From NCBI GenBank assembly GCA_021432635.1, contig MU270088.1, forward strand, positions 62,001 through 126,000: 64,000 nucleotides of DNA, given 5' to 3'. Shown here in pieces: positions 44,059 through 55,203 of this stretch. Position numbers and translations under genes: made by a program. The notes under the pieces were generated by a model. It was not told where the DNA came from. It saw nothing but the letters and a program-made list of their open reading frames with translations, and ran no database searches. Every line of letters starts with the position of its first letter. Position 1 is the first letter of the stretch. This stretch comes from Thozetella sp. PMI_491. Its lineage: Eukaryota; Ascomycota; Sordariomycetes; Chaetosphaeriales; Chaetosphaeriaceae.

Positions 44059-46959
44059 CTTGTCCTGGGTAGGAAAAGGCGGTTCTTATACGTTTTGCTG
44101 TGATGCATTATCGCGCCATATGTTTGCCGCCGCCACCGCCAGCGGACAGGTATGTAGATGTCATGAGACAAGGCTATTTGATATTACCCCTATATTGTCA
44201 TGTCACTGTCTCGTTACCCGTACACGGATACGAAATGCCGGATCTTTGATTACCAACCGCTCCAGGCGTATAGTGACTGGGCTCAGATAACGATACTGGA
44301 CATGCCGCGGAGAGTCTCAAAGCTTCTCGACCCAAGCGACAGTGCTCCAGATCCCATCATCTCCGGGATATACGTTGGCTGCAGGTCTAATTTGGAAAAA
44401 CAGAAGAAATAGCTCCACCTAATGTTTAAAGAAAAGGGGTGCCCGGGGCCATCTTGCTTTGCTTATCCGGGGAAGTGTACGATGGGTAGACACTATGTAC
44501 CATTTCTTGACTGTCCGCTTCCACGCTCACAGCCTGCCTCGCAAATACTTCCAGCCTTCACGTACGCGCAAATCTGAGGGATGGGGACTAGTAAATAGGA
44601 GACATGGTGTCAAAGAGCCACTATCCACAAAGTAGCCGAGGAGTTCTTGTCGAGGACGAAGCCTCTACCTACAAGAGGTCCGACGTGTCATGATAAAGCT
44701 ACTATATGGACCACAATACTGTCTACAGATCCCCGCCAGCCCCACTTCAATTTTAGGTTTGATATTAGAACAGGGCGGCTCCTGGTTGCACCACGATTAG
44801 ACCGATTTCCGAAGAGAGCCGACGTTGAAATCTGGCACCATGTTATCTGTGAGGTCGTAGAGGCTCTCCGGGATGCTACCGTTACCTTTCTTGGCATTTC
44901 CCAGTAATCCAGGCGCATCAATCATTGACCGGTGCGCTATGCTTCGGAAAATAAACGCAGCCAATCCGGATTGCAGTTAACCACGCACGATAACGGGCAA
45001 TACCGGGTAATATATCTTAATAAGTTGAGATCCTCGGCATCTCTTGGCACACGCTGATCGCATGTCTAGGCTAATGGAGTGCTTCCACGGCCTGTCATGC
45101 AGCCATGGAGATAGTTTATAACAGGGAAGATGGATCGGCCCAAAGCACACCCTTTATATGTTTGCGTGAACGTACATCAGCGCTAAATCCCATCGGGTTG
45201 ACGGCATCTTGGTCTCAGCTCTTTAGATACGGGATAGCAACGTTACCGCGGGCTGTCTGGGCAACCCAGGGAGAGGGTCCTGGCCTTATTGGGCAGGATA
45301 TAGAGAAATAAGGGCTCTTCAATGAGTTTGACCAGATCACCGATGTAGGGGCGGGCTTCGGAACCGTTCCGCATTTAGGTAAGGGCGAATAGTCCAGAGT
45401 TCTTCAAATTAAAGGCAAAGGATCATTGTCTTGTCCGCACCAGTTAGATGTTCAAGATGCATGGCTGATGTACAATTCCCAATGAGACTCTACCTACTAT
45501 GTTTGGGGCCGCAGAATGCTAAACAAGCCTCACTTGGCGGGAAGGCTCGTCGTTATTCCCAAACGGCTGACGATATAACTAGATGACTGGTGTCTGATAT
45601 AGATAGTTTCACCACTAACAAAGTCGTCACAACCTTGTGAATTGTGACAAGAATACTCATTAAGGCAATTAGCAAATTCTAACCCCGTCATTTAAGTGTA
45701 GAATTGATTTTACAACATATTTAACTAGCTATCCTTTGTGGCGCGGTTTTACGGTTTGCGTCTTCTTTAGCGTTACCGCTGCTCAAAAGTAAGAATAATT
45801 AAATGAATGCGGCGGAAAGCTACCTGTAAATAGCTCAGTATCCAATTAATCGATAAAAGTGTCTGTTCTCGCCCTAGCATGCTCTTCCTGGCTGGGCTTC
45901 CATAGGGCCGGTTTCTATTCGGCCCTAGGCGATGCGGGGTTCTCCGAGAAATACAAGGGGTGGTATAGGATTTTGCCAGGCTATTAAAGTTCTAGCTGGG
46001 CCCCTAGCCGTCTAAGATATACGGTGTGGCTCCCATGGAAAGACCTAAATGCCTTATCTATTTACGGTGCTTAGGTAGTAATACATAACCGATTGTTGAC
46101 CATGGAAGGCGAAAACGCCTTATGTAGCTGCAGGGTCCAGTCGGAGCACAGTGCGACCCCTGCGGCGCTTGCAAGTTTCTGATATATTAAAATGCAACTC
46201 ACGCCTACTGCGCGTAAAAATAACTTGTAAATAGCTGAGTCGGTCGTGTCAACCTTTTTGACTTAAATTGCACTTCTAGTACTGCCGAAGGAGACGCTGT
46301 GCGATGACTATACATCACCGACCTTTCCGCATTCGCTGGAGACGAGTCATGCTCAAACGCAGCCGAGAGTTTATATCGCCGAGGCTGTGAGGGTGGGATC
46401 TGCTCTAACATTTGCGGATTGCCGCGAGGCCATGGTACCCTTGGAAAGGAAAGAAAGCATGTTCCGCTGGCCGACCTATCACAAGCTCCTGAGGTCCATT
46501 TATAAGCTGGTTATGTTCTCCACGACATCCTCAATTGGGATGGTGTTTCCAGCAGGATGGATCTCAATCAAGTGCATTATTTTCGAGCTAGTTGAATGTG
46601 GAAACATTAAACTATATTTACCCATGCCAAAGGTGGCTCAGCTGCTGCTATGCGAGCCCATGTTTCGTTTCGCCCACTTTGATCCCTCCGCTTGGGGCAA
46701 ATCCTAGCGTCATTTCGCGGCTAGCTCTCGTGATGCTACGAACTTGTCGATTTATTGATGCTGAAAACAGGCATCGGCCATGGTGGCCAGGTGATCTATA
46801 TAAACTTCACTTCTCTTCTGTCTCTTCCATCAACCTACTACTGTCAGCAACAGTCGCCTGGGCAATAGCTAAGCAACTACAAATACTGATTAACCAGCTT
46901 TCTCTCGATCTCTCACTTATAAAACTTCCCCTTCATTCTTCGATATCGCCACCACCACA
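44059..46959. other. long intergenic stretch, no convincing gene
   Basis: Nearly 2.9 kb. Short open frames occur (44192-44412 with DWAQITILDMPRRVSKLLDP; 44647-44907; 46387-46707) but none has a start context, intron partner or family I can name. The last 150 bp hold a CT-rich leader and the ACCACCACA context before the ATG at 46960. Confidence 0.45.
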
Positions 46960-47749
46960 ATGCGTTTCTCCGCCATTGCCGCCTGCATCCTTGCAACCAC
47001 TTCGGCCGTCATTGCTGCTCCGCTCGAGGGCAACACTGGTATTTCTACTCGCCAGGTAAGCGAACACACGCTGGGAAACCGAATTCGCCTAACGCACGGG
47101 TGAAGACATTCGAGAGCTCCGGCATCGTGACTAGAGATGGAGAGCTTGACCGCCGACTTGACCCCGTTACCCTCTCTATCCTCACGTCTGCCGCTGGTGC
47201 CGCTGGAGCCTGGGCTACCACCCAAGCACTTGACGGCATCAAGAGCCTAGTCTCGTCCGCCGCCAACTGGAACAAGGTATGCGGAATCACAGAAAGCTAA
47301 CAACAGAATATCTTGCTGACTTGGAACATAGGCTCGCGAGGCGTTCACCAAGGCTACAATGGATAAGATGATGGCCAATATCAAGGCCGATGCTTCGTTC
47401 AAGGGTGCTGTTTGCTATAACATGGGCTACGACATCAATGACAAGTCAAAGATCAGCGCCGTCACTAGTGTCAACTTCAAGTCTGGTGTTCTGAAGACAG
47501 AGTATGCAATTCTGACTGTCCTTGTGTTATTTTCTCACAGGTACTAACATGAGGATAGTTACGACTGCTTCTATATGAAGAGCGGTGCTAAGTTCACGGG
47601 AAAAGGCGACGGAGGCTTTATTAACGTAGGCTCCTATGACCCACATTCTTGCTCTTAGCTCTTTGCTGACTTCGATACAGATCGCCACAAACAGCATGAG
47701 CGGCGCCTGCCCCTATGATTCGAAGACTGTCTCGGTTACTTGTAAATAG
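46960..47749 (+). CDS. small secreted protein, five exons
   Basis: Exons 46960-47055, 47106-47276, 47332-47501, 47559-47625 and 47681-47749; introns of 50, 55, 57 and 55 bp, each GT-AG, the third with TACTAACA. 190 residues. Signal peptide MRFSAIAACILATTSAVIAA. A possible Kex2-type RR site in GELDRRLDP (about 50). An Ala/Gly-rich helical segment (SAAGAAGAWATTQALDGI) follows, and a C-terminal half has VCYNMGYDIND, DYDCFYMKSGAKFTGKGDGG and GACPYDSKTVSVTCK (four cysteines, probably two disulfides). The GDGGFIN segment and layout resemble fungal secreted proteins of unknown function (possibly DUF7888). All phases close; all four junctions keep a coherent protein. Confidence 0.85.
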
Positions 47750-48221
47750 ATAACACCGCCGATCAGGTCGAACAGTTTCAATTTTCCCCACTTGTATACT
47801 TTGCATAGTTTAGAATGAATTTGAAAATGTCCTCCAGGTATGTTTGCGGAATATCCGATGCTACTGTGATATCAGCGGCGAGGCTTCCGCCGTTCGGTCA
47901 ATGCTTTTTACGCAGAAGCCGGGTTTTGAGACACCTCAGAGGAAGCATGGCCCAACAACAGCAGTGTAACAACAGTTGTAAATCTCCGCCAATATGTAAA
48001 GATTTCACTCTATACTTATATCGGACACTTGGGCTCGTCTTGCGTGCGTAACACAACAACAGATCTTGGGGCTGTGGATTACCGTCTAATTAAATAAGGA
48101 TCAAAGAATCATTCCGCTGACTTATGATTGGAAACTCCTAGTAAGATTTGCCTAGCGAACAGTTTCGCTGCGTATATTACTCTGTGCGAGAAATAAGGCG
48201 AATGTACAGCTCTGGCATTTA
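47750..48221. other. intergenic, no gene seen
   Basis: 3' flank of the secreted-protein gene and of the convergent P450 relic; nothing recognised. Confidence 0.5.
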
Positions 48222-49924
48222 TCAAAGAAAGTACAGCAGATTCTTTTCCAGCCATCCATCACTGCGATGGTCAAGTTCAATATCAAAGTTCCAGATCATT
48301 CTTGCCAAGAGAAGACGCATCTCAGCGTAAGCAAGGCTGTGCTTTGTTAGTACATGTCAATGGTCCGACAAATTTGGCAGGTGCGCTTACTCCTTTCCAA
48401 TGCAGTTTCGAGGCCCGACGGAGAATGGCTGAAATGCCTCCCTTTGATCGTTATCGAATCTTGCGTCGCCGAGCCTCCTTTCCGGCACGAAAGATTCAGG
48501 ATCTTTGAAGAGTTTCGGGCTGTGGAACATCGGCTACTGCCAGATTCCAATTATAGTCTAAGTGAAAAGATTAACAAAGAATCGGAGGAGATTGTATAGA
48601 AAATGAATTACATTGGGAGGCACAAAATTCCCTGCGATTATAGACCCCCCGAGGGGTGTCTTGCGAGGAATGTCTGAGGGCACAGGTGGGTATATACGCA
48701 AGCCTTCGTGTACGACCGCGAGCATATACTCTAACCTTTGTACGCTTATAATATCGATTTCTTCCTCGCTATTGAAATTGGCTCTTAGCTCCATGTATAG
48801 CTGTGATAGAACGCGTTTGTTGGTAGCTAGCAGGTAGGTAATACCGGATAAAATTGTTGCAGTTGTCTCGGAGCTACCGACAATCAGGTTATGAGCATTG
48901 GCGAGGACTTCTTTGCGTGAAGCTTGCTAGAAGAGGTTAGATACATGGCCATATCTCGAGTGAGGCTGACTTACACCATTTTCATGGGCCTTGATCATTG
49001 ACTCCATGAAATCAGGCCTAGGAGTCTGGAAAGCAAGGCGCTTGCTTACTTGTGCCTCCGTAAATTCAGCGTGTGCTTGAACGTCCTTTACTACGGCCTT
49101 TGGAGTTGCTAATGCGATTAAATTATTGGCGAAGGGAAATCTGATCACCGCAGTAGAAAATGCTATGCCCTTTATATGCATAAAGATTAGCTTGACCCAG
49201 GGATGATATTCGGACTTCTCAAGGCAGCCGAAGGGTTCCCCGAATATTAGGCCACCAGCTATATCAAAAGTGGTCCAGTTATACCAGCTAGTAATTTCCA
49301 CAGCTTCTTCTGAGGCTGCTTTCAGTCTGCTGAGAAAGAGAGAGGCGTGGCGTTGGAAGGTGGGCTGCTGAGCCATCATCGCCTGTGCGGAGAGCCCATG
49401 TGATAGTATTTTCCGCAACCGACCGTGTCTTCCGCGGCTAGAACCAACAAGGGTGAGCTTGTCGTCGCCCCTCCAGAAATCCGGATCCTTGCCGTTTTCA
49501 TCTTGGCCTCGCTTTCGGTGGCCCTTCATGTCATCCTATGCCTGCGGGCTTCCGAAGTTGAGCTGGTTGGGGGCGATTCGAACCACATCCCAATACTTTT
49601 CATGTAGCTGAAGCATTTTCTTGTGTCCTGAGCCAGACATCCACATAAAGGAGAAAGGGATCTGTGACATAGCCCAAAGCTTTGGCCCTGGATATATCCG
49701 GAGCGGATGCAGAAAGAGATTGTAAATAGCAGCACCGAGGGTATACAATAGCAGCTATGGGCAAGAAAGTTCAAGTCAACGATGAGGCTCAGCACTCTGT
49801 CCACTTCTGAAGGCGGGCTAGAACAGCCGTATGGAGGGGGTCTTACCACAACTGAAACGGTGACCAAAAATGAATACAGGCTAATTGGGATGGAGGGAAA
49901 CGATTTGAGGGGTTTGAATTCCAT
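48222..49924 (-). pseudogene. cytochrome P450 with two in-frame TAG stops
   Basis: A near-complete P450 of the CYP65-like type, read leftwards: an N-terminal anchor from ATG 49924, intron, LHPLRIYPGPKLWAMSQIP, APNQLNFGSPQA, [TAG at 49536-49538], KDPDFWRGDD, LRKILSHGLSAQAM, WTTFDIAGGLIFGEPFG, intron, the I-helix LIVGSSETTAT, VVHEGLRIYPPVP (ExxR = EGLR), intron (GTAATT...TTAG), IIGIWQ [TAG at 48534-48536] [17 protein letters not shown], the haem loop [14 protein letters not shown], intron with TACTAAC, LAYAEMRLLLARMIWNF. Both stops sit where the family normally has Trp (SPQAW, WQW), and PERW has become PERR. All splice sites and the haem Cys remain, so inactivation looks recent. Confidence 0.82.
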
Positions 49925-50989
49925 GGTGCGATGTAGCGCGCACTCCAGCGACTGTGAGACCAGCTGTGGTTGTTTTAACAATCTACAACGAGCGATTTGT
50001 TTATTTAATGGGCGTTTCCGTATGTCTCGGGTGAGAGTTCTATGCTAATATTTATAGGTCCTACCACGGCTTAGATCATATGCGCGACTAAGTGACCTCG
50101 GTAATCGTCGTCGTGTCTTTATACGCCACTAGGTCTTTCCTGATCATTCGTCAAATTATTGACCTTGTATTTGAATAATCCTGTAGGCTGGTTACCTTTC
50201 GTCTTTGTCAGTTTAATTTAATTTCCCATCCTTAGGCCCACTAATGCCCGATTCTAGTTTCCGTGCAACTTCCCAAGGGAATTAGTAGCAATAACATGCC
50301 GATTCGTAGCGAAAGGTCATAAGATATTGAGCCTCTATTAGGACTCATTATTCCTCGGTCGTTTTTTCTCTCAGCTGAAACACGGATTAATACCCTGCCA
50401 TTACTCGAGCTCGGCAATCAGCATGCGGAAAAGGGGGAGCCCAAGGCACATTGGCGCCACTTATATTTAGCAGTTCGCGGCATGAGTGTTGGATCTATCC
50501 CCTTCATGAACTAGCGATCGGCAGTGAGTGCCGTAAAGTTATATGCTTCCGTTGTCGTCGTTTACAGGCTTCAGGTACATACAAAAATCAATTCTTGTTT
50601 AAGAATAAGAAATGGTAGCTCGCCAAGCTGACCTCGATGCTGCCCGAGGTTGACTCGGCTAATAAAAGACATAAATAAATACCCGAGCAGAGTAATTACA
50701 ACTCAAGACTCAACGGACAACCGATTTGGAGCGCGGCCCGAGGTGTGGCTTTAGACACACATCATATTGTACCGCATATATCTTAAAATTATTTCAAGGT
50801 ATCAATACAAAATATCTTTTTCAAGTCACCATCGACTAATACCAAATTCTTATTGCTCGTCTTCCCAAATTACTGTGAACAGCATCGTCGTGTTTTTTTG
50901 GGAAAGCTATTGTATATGGAGAATTCATTTACATTCCCTTCTAGCTCTTCAAGAAGGATAACTAATTTTGTTCCCATCTGAGCAGCATC
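49925..50989. other. intergenic, no gene seen
   Basis: AT-rich in places; no gene, RNA or repeat recognised. Confidence 0.5.
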
Positions 50990-51612
50990 ATGCATACCTG
51001 GAACACTGCGTACGGGTTATTTCCCGGGTGTGCCTCAGAGCAATACGACTTAACCTCAGAGAGCAAGAAACTGCGCAGGTTCATCATTCAATACTTCATG
51101 GACCACCAGCATGGACCAAATATTCATACCATACAAGAAGAACTCGCATTTTCTCAGGAGGTTCTGTGGCACTCAATCGATCAGCTGCATATTGGGGTTC
51201 AGCTCATGGTCACGCCCGGAACCGAACTCAGCTTGCTAAAACTCCCGCCCTTTAGCTACGTCCCAACGCGCCATGAAGGCACTCTCGAGGATTGGAAAAA
51301 GATACAATCTGGGGTGCGGTGGAGAGGCTGCCGCCCCCCACAAGCTATTTCCTGGGAAAGTGATGACTGTGAAGTCTCTGTGCCCATGCTGCTAGGAACC
51401 TATAACCCACAAGTGGAAAGATGGGGAACTTCTCTTTGTCGATGCCCCCAATGCGGTTATTCATATTGGTAAGCTTTGCTCGTGCGCAGTACAAGACATG
51501 GATGTGTACTGAGAAGCACTACTTGTTTGATTTATAGGACGAGACCCCGCTGATTGGTCGAAGAACTTTGTCTTCACTTGCGACAACATTAACTATTTTA
51601 AAGATCCGACCG
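50990..51612 (+). pseudogene. alkylmercury-lyase (MerB)-like protein, truncated
   Basis: The first part (50990 on) has a winged-helix-like region LRRFIIQYFMDHQHGP, HTIQEELAFSQEVLWHSIDQ, HIGVQLMVTPGTELSLLKLP and FSYVPTRHEG, then VRWRGCRPPQAISWES, matching in order the fungal/bacterial MerB-like family (DNA-binding-like N-terminus, then W-x-x-C-x-x-x-A-I). Further on, in another frame, GELLFVDAPNAVIHIG is followed by a 5x-bp intron (GTAAGC...TTATAG) and DPADWSKNFVFTCDNINYF, the family's second Cys block. The frame change near 51400 and the abrupt end at about 51612, where an alcohol-dehydrogenase fragment begins on the other strand, show a broken gene. Organomercurial cleavage is not implied; many relatives have unknown activity. 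Confidence 0.55.
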
Positions 51613-51976
51613 GTGGCGGCCAGTTGACATTCTTGCAGCTTAGTGGATTCGAGGCGCCGCATTCCGAGCATGTGCCACAAGGTGCCAATGGCATCCAATA
51701 GAGTGTGTCGCCTTTGTTCAGGAGTGTGCCTACCTTGTCAGTTTGCACCTCCCGGCCGATGCTTTCGATGACACCGACTGCCTCATGTCCAAAGCAAATT
51801 CCACTTGAAGAGACTGGGAGGTCACCCTTCCATCTGTGCACATCGCTGCCACAGATTCCCGCAATGGACACGCGCACTAAGATTTCATCGGGCGCTGGTC
51901 GTCGGATTTCTTATTCGATGATCTTGATAGGTTCACCTGGGCAGGTGACAACTGCAACCTTGCCGTATCGCATCAT
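51605..51976 (-). pseudogene. N-terminal fragment of a zinc alcohol dehydrogenase
   Basis: From ATG 51976: MRYGKVAVVTCPGEPIKIIE, then TAA at 51911-51913, then EIRRPAPDEILVRVSIAGIC, GSDVHRWKGDL, CFGHEAVGVIESIG and the structural-zinc loop CGTCSECGASNPLSC. This is the GroES-like catalytic half of a medium-chain Zn-ADH/sorbitol-dehydrogenase-type enzyme with Cys and His-Glu zinc ligands present. It stops after about 120 residues, at the end of the MerB-like relic, with no Rossmann domain. The internal TAA and missing C-terminal two thirds make it a relic. Confidence 0.7.
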
Positions 51977-52065
51977 TTTACTTTACTCTTGCTACCTTGT
52001 TGCTCGTAGTGTAGAAAAGGGTTGAGTGGGCATCATGTCACTATCAATGGTAGAACTAGACCTAT

Positions 52066-52137
52066 GTAGCCGAGGGTCTTCGTGGAGGGTCTCGGTAGAG
52101 AGGGCCTCCTGTGGCTCATGTTTAGACCCTCGGCTAC
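52066..52137. repeat. perfect 13-bp inverted repeat
   Basis: GTAGCCGAGGGTC at 52066-52078 is repeated inverted at 52125-52137, with a 46-base loop that itself contains GAGGGTCTCGG. It could be the remains of a small transposon or a hairpin-forming site. It lies in the 3' flank of the dehydrogenase gene, which has no other gene between 51977 and 52412. Confidence 0.7.
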
Positions 52138-52412
52138 CTGGATCGTAGGCTAAGATACATAAGAATGAAGCTGCATTCGACGGTTAATTAGGTACTACAC
52201 TCCTTTAAATAAGTTTTCCCACCGTAAACCTATACTTCCTTACACTCAAATCGAGATTTAGTCCTATAACCTAACCTATAAGTCAGTGCCGTTGCGGACG
52301 TATAGCGCTCACCACGAAATTTTAGAAGCCTAGTATATCTTAACTAAGTTTAAACTGATGCCAACTACAGTTGTAAATACATCATTGTATAACCCTTAAA
52401 ACTCTCTGATAA

Positions 52413-53528
52413 TCACGGGGTAAAAACTACCGTCTGACCCACGCCGATGTACTCTGCCGCTGTATCGAACCCCTCTTTCCAGTTCTCCAGACTAAAGGCT
52501 TTTGTAGTCACAAAGTCTTTCCCCTTTGGAAACATGCCTCTTTCTAGCATCTTGACGAACTGCAGCATGTCATCTCTTTCGTACATCAACTTACCACGGA
52601 GTGAAATGTTGTGGCTGACGACCTTCCACGCCGGCATGACATCCGTAGCAACACCCATCAAACTGCATCTTCCATTTTTTCGCATCGCCTTCACAACGCT
52701 CCTGAAAAGGGTCGAATTGGCAGCGGCGTGTGGTGAAAGTTCCAATCCCGCATCAATCTTGCCAAAAGCTCCCACTGCGACAGTGTCTGTGTCTTCATCC
52801 CCGGTCATTTTCACTGTCTCGATATTTGCCCCGGGTGTTCCCCGCATCACATGCGCTTTCAATTTCGCCAGCTTGGCCTCATTTCGACCGCAAGCGATCA
52901 CTCTAGCTCCCATCGCGATTGCAACCATCACAGCCGCGCTGCCATAACCCCCGGTCGCCGGAGATACAGCAAGTGTCTCACCTGGCTCGAGTTTGATATC
53001 CCTTAGCCCGCCGTACGGCACTAGGAGGTAAGAGATGTACATCAAGTCCTGGACAGTGTAGCCCAAGCCGTGACATAGCCTCGTTTCGTCGAGTGGGATG
53101 CAGTTTTCCAGCGGTACTTTGGCAAACTCAGCGAGTGTTCCATCACGCCAGACCTCTCTCATCAGTTTCCTGCTGCTATCACTTTCTCCGTCATGTATCG
53201 CTGTCATGAACAGAGCGCTGGGGTCATCGCGTGCACGAATTACGCAGTCGACAAACACGAGTTGCCCAGCCTGCAGGAGCGTTGCGTCTGCTCCCAGTGC
53301 GGCAATGCGACCGATCGCACTAATACCGCCCACGATTGGCGTGGGGAACGAGTATCCGAGTGTTCCATTATAGATATCCCGAAAGTATGACAGTGTTCCA
53401 CATACTTCGATGCGAACGATGGCACTGCCTCCGCTAATCCGCGGCATCGGAACCGATTTAAGCTGAAAGCCGGCCTCAATGCTTTCAAGCACGAGGGCAC
53501 GGTGTTGAGATGGAAGGCTGGGCGCCAT
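52413..53528 (-). CDS. MDR-family dehydrogenase/reductase (quinone-oxidoreductase-like)
   Basis: An intact single exon of 371 residues. The GroES-like domain begins HRALVLESIEAGFQLKSVPM, with VRIEVCGTLSYFRDIYNG and a FPTPIVGGISAIGRI segment. The GHE zinc motif is replaced by GGIS, so it is likely zinc-free. The Rossmann domain has LAVSPATGGYGSAAVMVAIA (about 185-205), a G-x-G-x-x-(A/G)-like dinucleotide loop, and ACGRNEAKL, where the basic residue after the second strand suggests NADP(H). It ends in SLRGKLMYERDDMLQFVKML and GKDFVTT typical of MDR proteins. A cytosolic reductase of unknown substrate; the neighbouring truncated Zn-ADH (51.6-52.0 kb) is a different subfamily. Confidence 0.85.
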   Translation of the reverse strand: MAPSLPSQHRALVLESIEAGFQLKSVPMPRISGGSAIVRIEVCGTLSYFRDIYNGTLGYSFPTPIVGGISAIGRIAALGADATLLQAGQLVFVDCVIRARDDPSALFMTAIHDGESDSSRKLMREVWRDGTLAEFAKVPLENCIPLDETRLCHGLGYTVQDLMYISYLLVPYGGLRDIKLEPGETLAVSPATGGYGSAAVMVAIAMGARVIACGRNEAKLAKLKAHVMRGTPGANIETVKMTGDEDTDTVAVGAFGKIDAGLELSPHAAANSTLFRSVVKAMRKNGRCSLMGVATDVMPAWKVVSHNISLRGKLMYERDDMLQFVKMLERGMFPKGKDFVTTKAFSLENWKEGFDTAAEYIGVGQTVVFTP

Positions 53529-54491
53529 GGCAGAATCGAGATGTAAGTTTCGGTTTTTGGCAAGTGTTATGGAGATTCTAATGCAGGGTTGATATCATGG
53601 TCAACTCCGGGCTTCATACATATATATATATATATAATGCACCTCTACAGTTCTCCGGAATGTCGCATCATATATCCGACCAGCAGACGGAAAGAAGATG
53701 CGGCTCGGCGGAAGAATATGAGACTCGGCGGAAGATTATACAGTTCAACAACATACCTCGTGAATTATGTAGAGTCGGTAACATGGCTTGTTGTGGAGAT
53801 AAGATATTCTCCGGTATGTCCGACTCCGGCTTCTGAGCAAAGGCGTTACAAAAATGAACGTTAATGGATTTTTGGCAGGCAATGCCATTTTCTTTCATGT
53901 CAAACACAACTAAGACCTACTTTGGCGCGCCTAAAATTGCCTAGCTGAAAAAGAATCACCTCTTATGACGGGGGCCATGGTGAGAACCCGTTCCGCCGAC
54001 GGCGCGGAATACAGGAAGAGGTGTGTGTGTTTTCTAGTGCACCGTTCTAGCTCGGTTAAAAGAGGGTGGCTTTGGTATTCAATCTAACGTTACACCAACA
54101 ATACTTGATTCCTCGGGAAATTTATTGCATGGCAGTGTCGTAGACATAGTCTCCCTGTTGTGGTCTAGGACAACGATTGACAGACATACTGCGATGTCAG
54201 GCCTCGAGCTTTATACACATGCCAGTCCTGGAGTAGTTATCGCTTATCGTTAGAAGATTCATAATTGTCTCGCACATCAGATACTCTACCTGGTATCTTA
54301 GGCACAAGTAATGAATGCAGCAAACCACACAGCAAAAAGATTGACGGGGTGCGTGCACGGGGCGTACACAGCCGGTTATCTTCCTTGGTCACATGACCAG
54401 GTGGGGCAATGCCGGCCGTATGAAGTTGCCCGGGCCGCCGGTTCGGCGGACGAACAGCACCGGAGAAACTAGCACCACGACAACCCTTAGC
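53529..54491. other. intergenic, no gene seen
   Basis: Contains a short (TA)n microsatellite near 53620-53637. Open frames at 53589-53907 lack any recognisable content. Confidence 0.5.
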
Positions 54492-54806
54492 GGAGGAATA
54501 GTTTTAATCATACGCTTATGTCTGTATCAGCTTTAATCCTAATCGAGTCAACGATATCAATATTTAAATTCTCCATTGTATCTTCGTTTGATCCTAATCT
54601 AGTCAGCAACATGACTACCAACTCAACCCCAAACCTACAACCCCAAACCCACAACCCCAAACCCACAGGCGTGGAAATAATATAATCCTTAACGAAGAAA
54701 TAGGTTTTATCTCACAACTTTGGCTGTATTAGCTTTGATCTCAATCGAGTCAACAATCAAATTTTACATTGCATCCGCGTTTAGTGCTAATTGAGTCAGG
54801 AATATC
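54492..54806. repeat. degenerate direct repeat with an internal 14-bp minisatellite
   Basis: About 120 bp at 54492-54613 and 54691-54806 share AGCTTT(A/G)ATC(C/T)(T/C)AATCGAGTCAAC, then CATTG(T/C)ATC and CTAAT(C/T)(T/G)AGTCAG. Most differences are C/T or G/A. Between them, three units of ACCCCAAACC(T/C)ACA lie at 54626-54667. The left flank of each copy (GAATAG/AAATAG-GTTTTA) also agrees. Confidence 0.7.
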
Positions 54807-54966
54807 ACTAGCTCTAATGCGCTAACCAGCTTTAACCCTAACCCATAGCCACGGTGAGAATAAATGGATAGATTAAGAAGTAAGCATGGCTAATTGTTCC
54901 AAAACTTGATGAGCAGACTCCCCTTGCCTGGTCTAATAAGACAGAGCCTGGGATCGAATCACCACC

Positions 54967-55203
54967 ATGAAGCTCTCCGCATCATTTCTGCTTTCTGTAC
55001 CATTCCTGGCTCCTGCCAGTCATGAGTTATCGGCCAAGCGGTGGGAGCTGTCAGTGTCCTCAACCTCTCTTGTCCCTCTCGTTCGCCGCACGGACTGCGT
55101 GGAGGTGGACACCGCACTCGACACAGCCGCCAAGAACTTCCGTTCTAGCATACTTAAATTTGTGCGGTATTCCGGATCCGTTGGCCTGACTTGGAATGTA
55201 TGA
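54967..55203 (+). CDS. possible small secreted protein, doubtful
   Basis: A 78-residue frame with a convincing signal-peptide start (MKLSASFLLSVPFLAPASH) and an ACCACC context before the ATG at 54967. A basic RWELS region and RR-T-D-C follow, with a single Cys. The frame ends at GTATGA, which is also a donor-like site, so more exons are possible, but none joined convincingly. No family recognised. Confidence 0.3.
   Translation: MKLSASFLLSVPFLAPASHELSAKRWELSVSSTSLVPLVRRTDCVEVDTALDTAAKNFRSSILKFVRYSGSVGLTWNV

Noticed and set aside
44192..44412. Plus-strand frame with FDYQPLQAYSDWAQITILDM
   Set aside because: It reads protein-like but I could not find a start, neighbouring exon or family; too weak to annotate.
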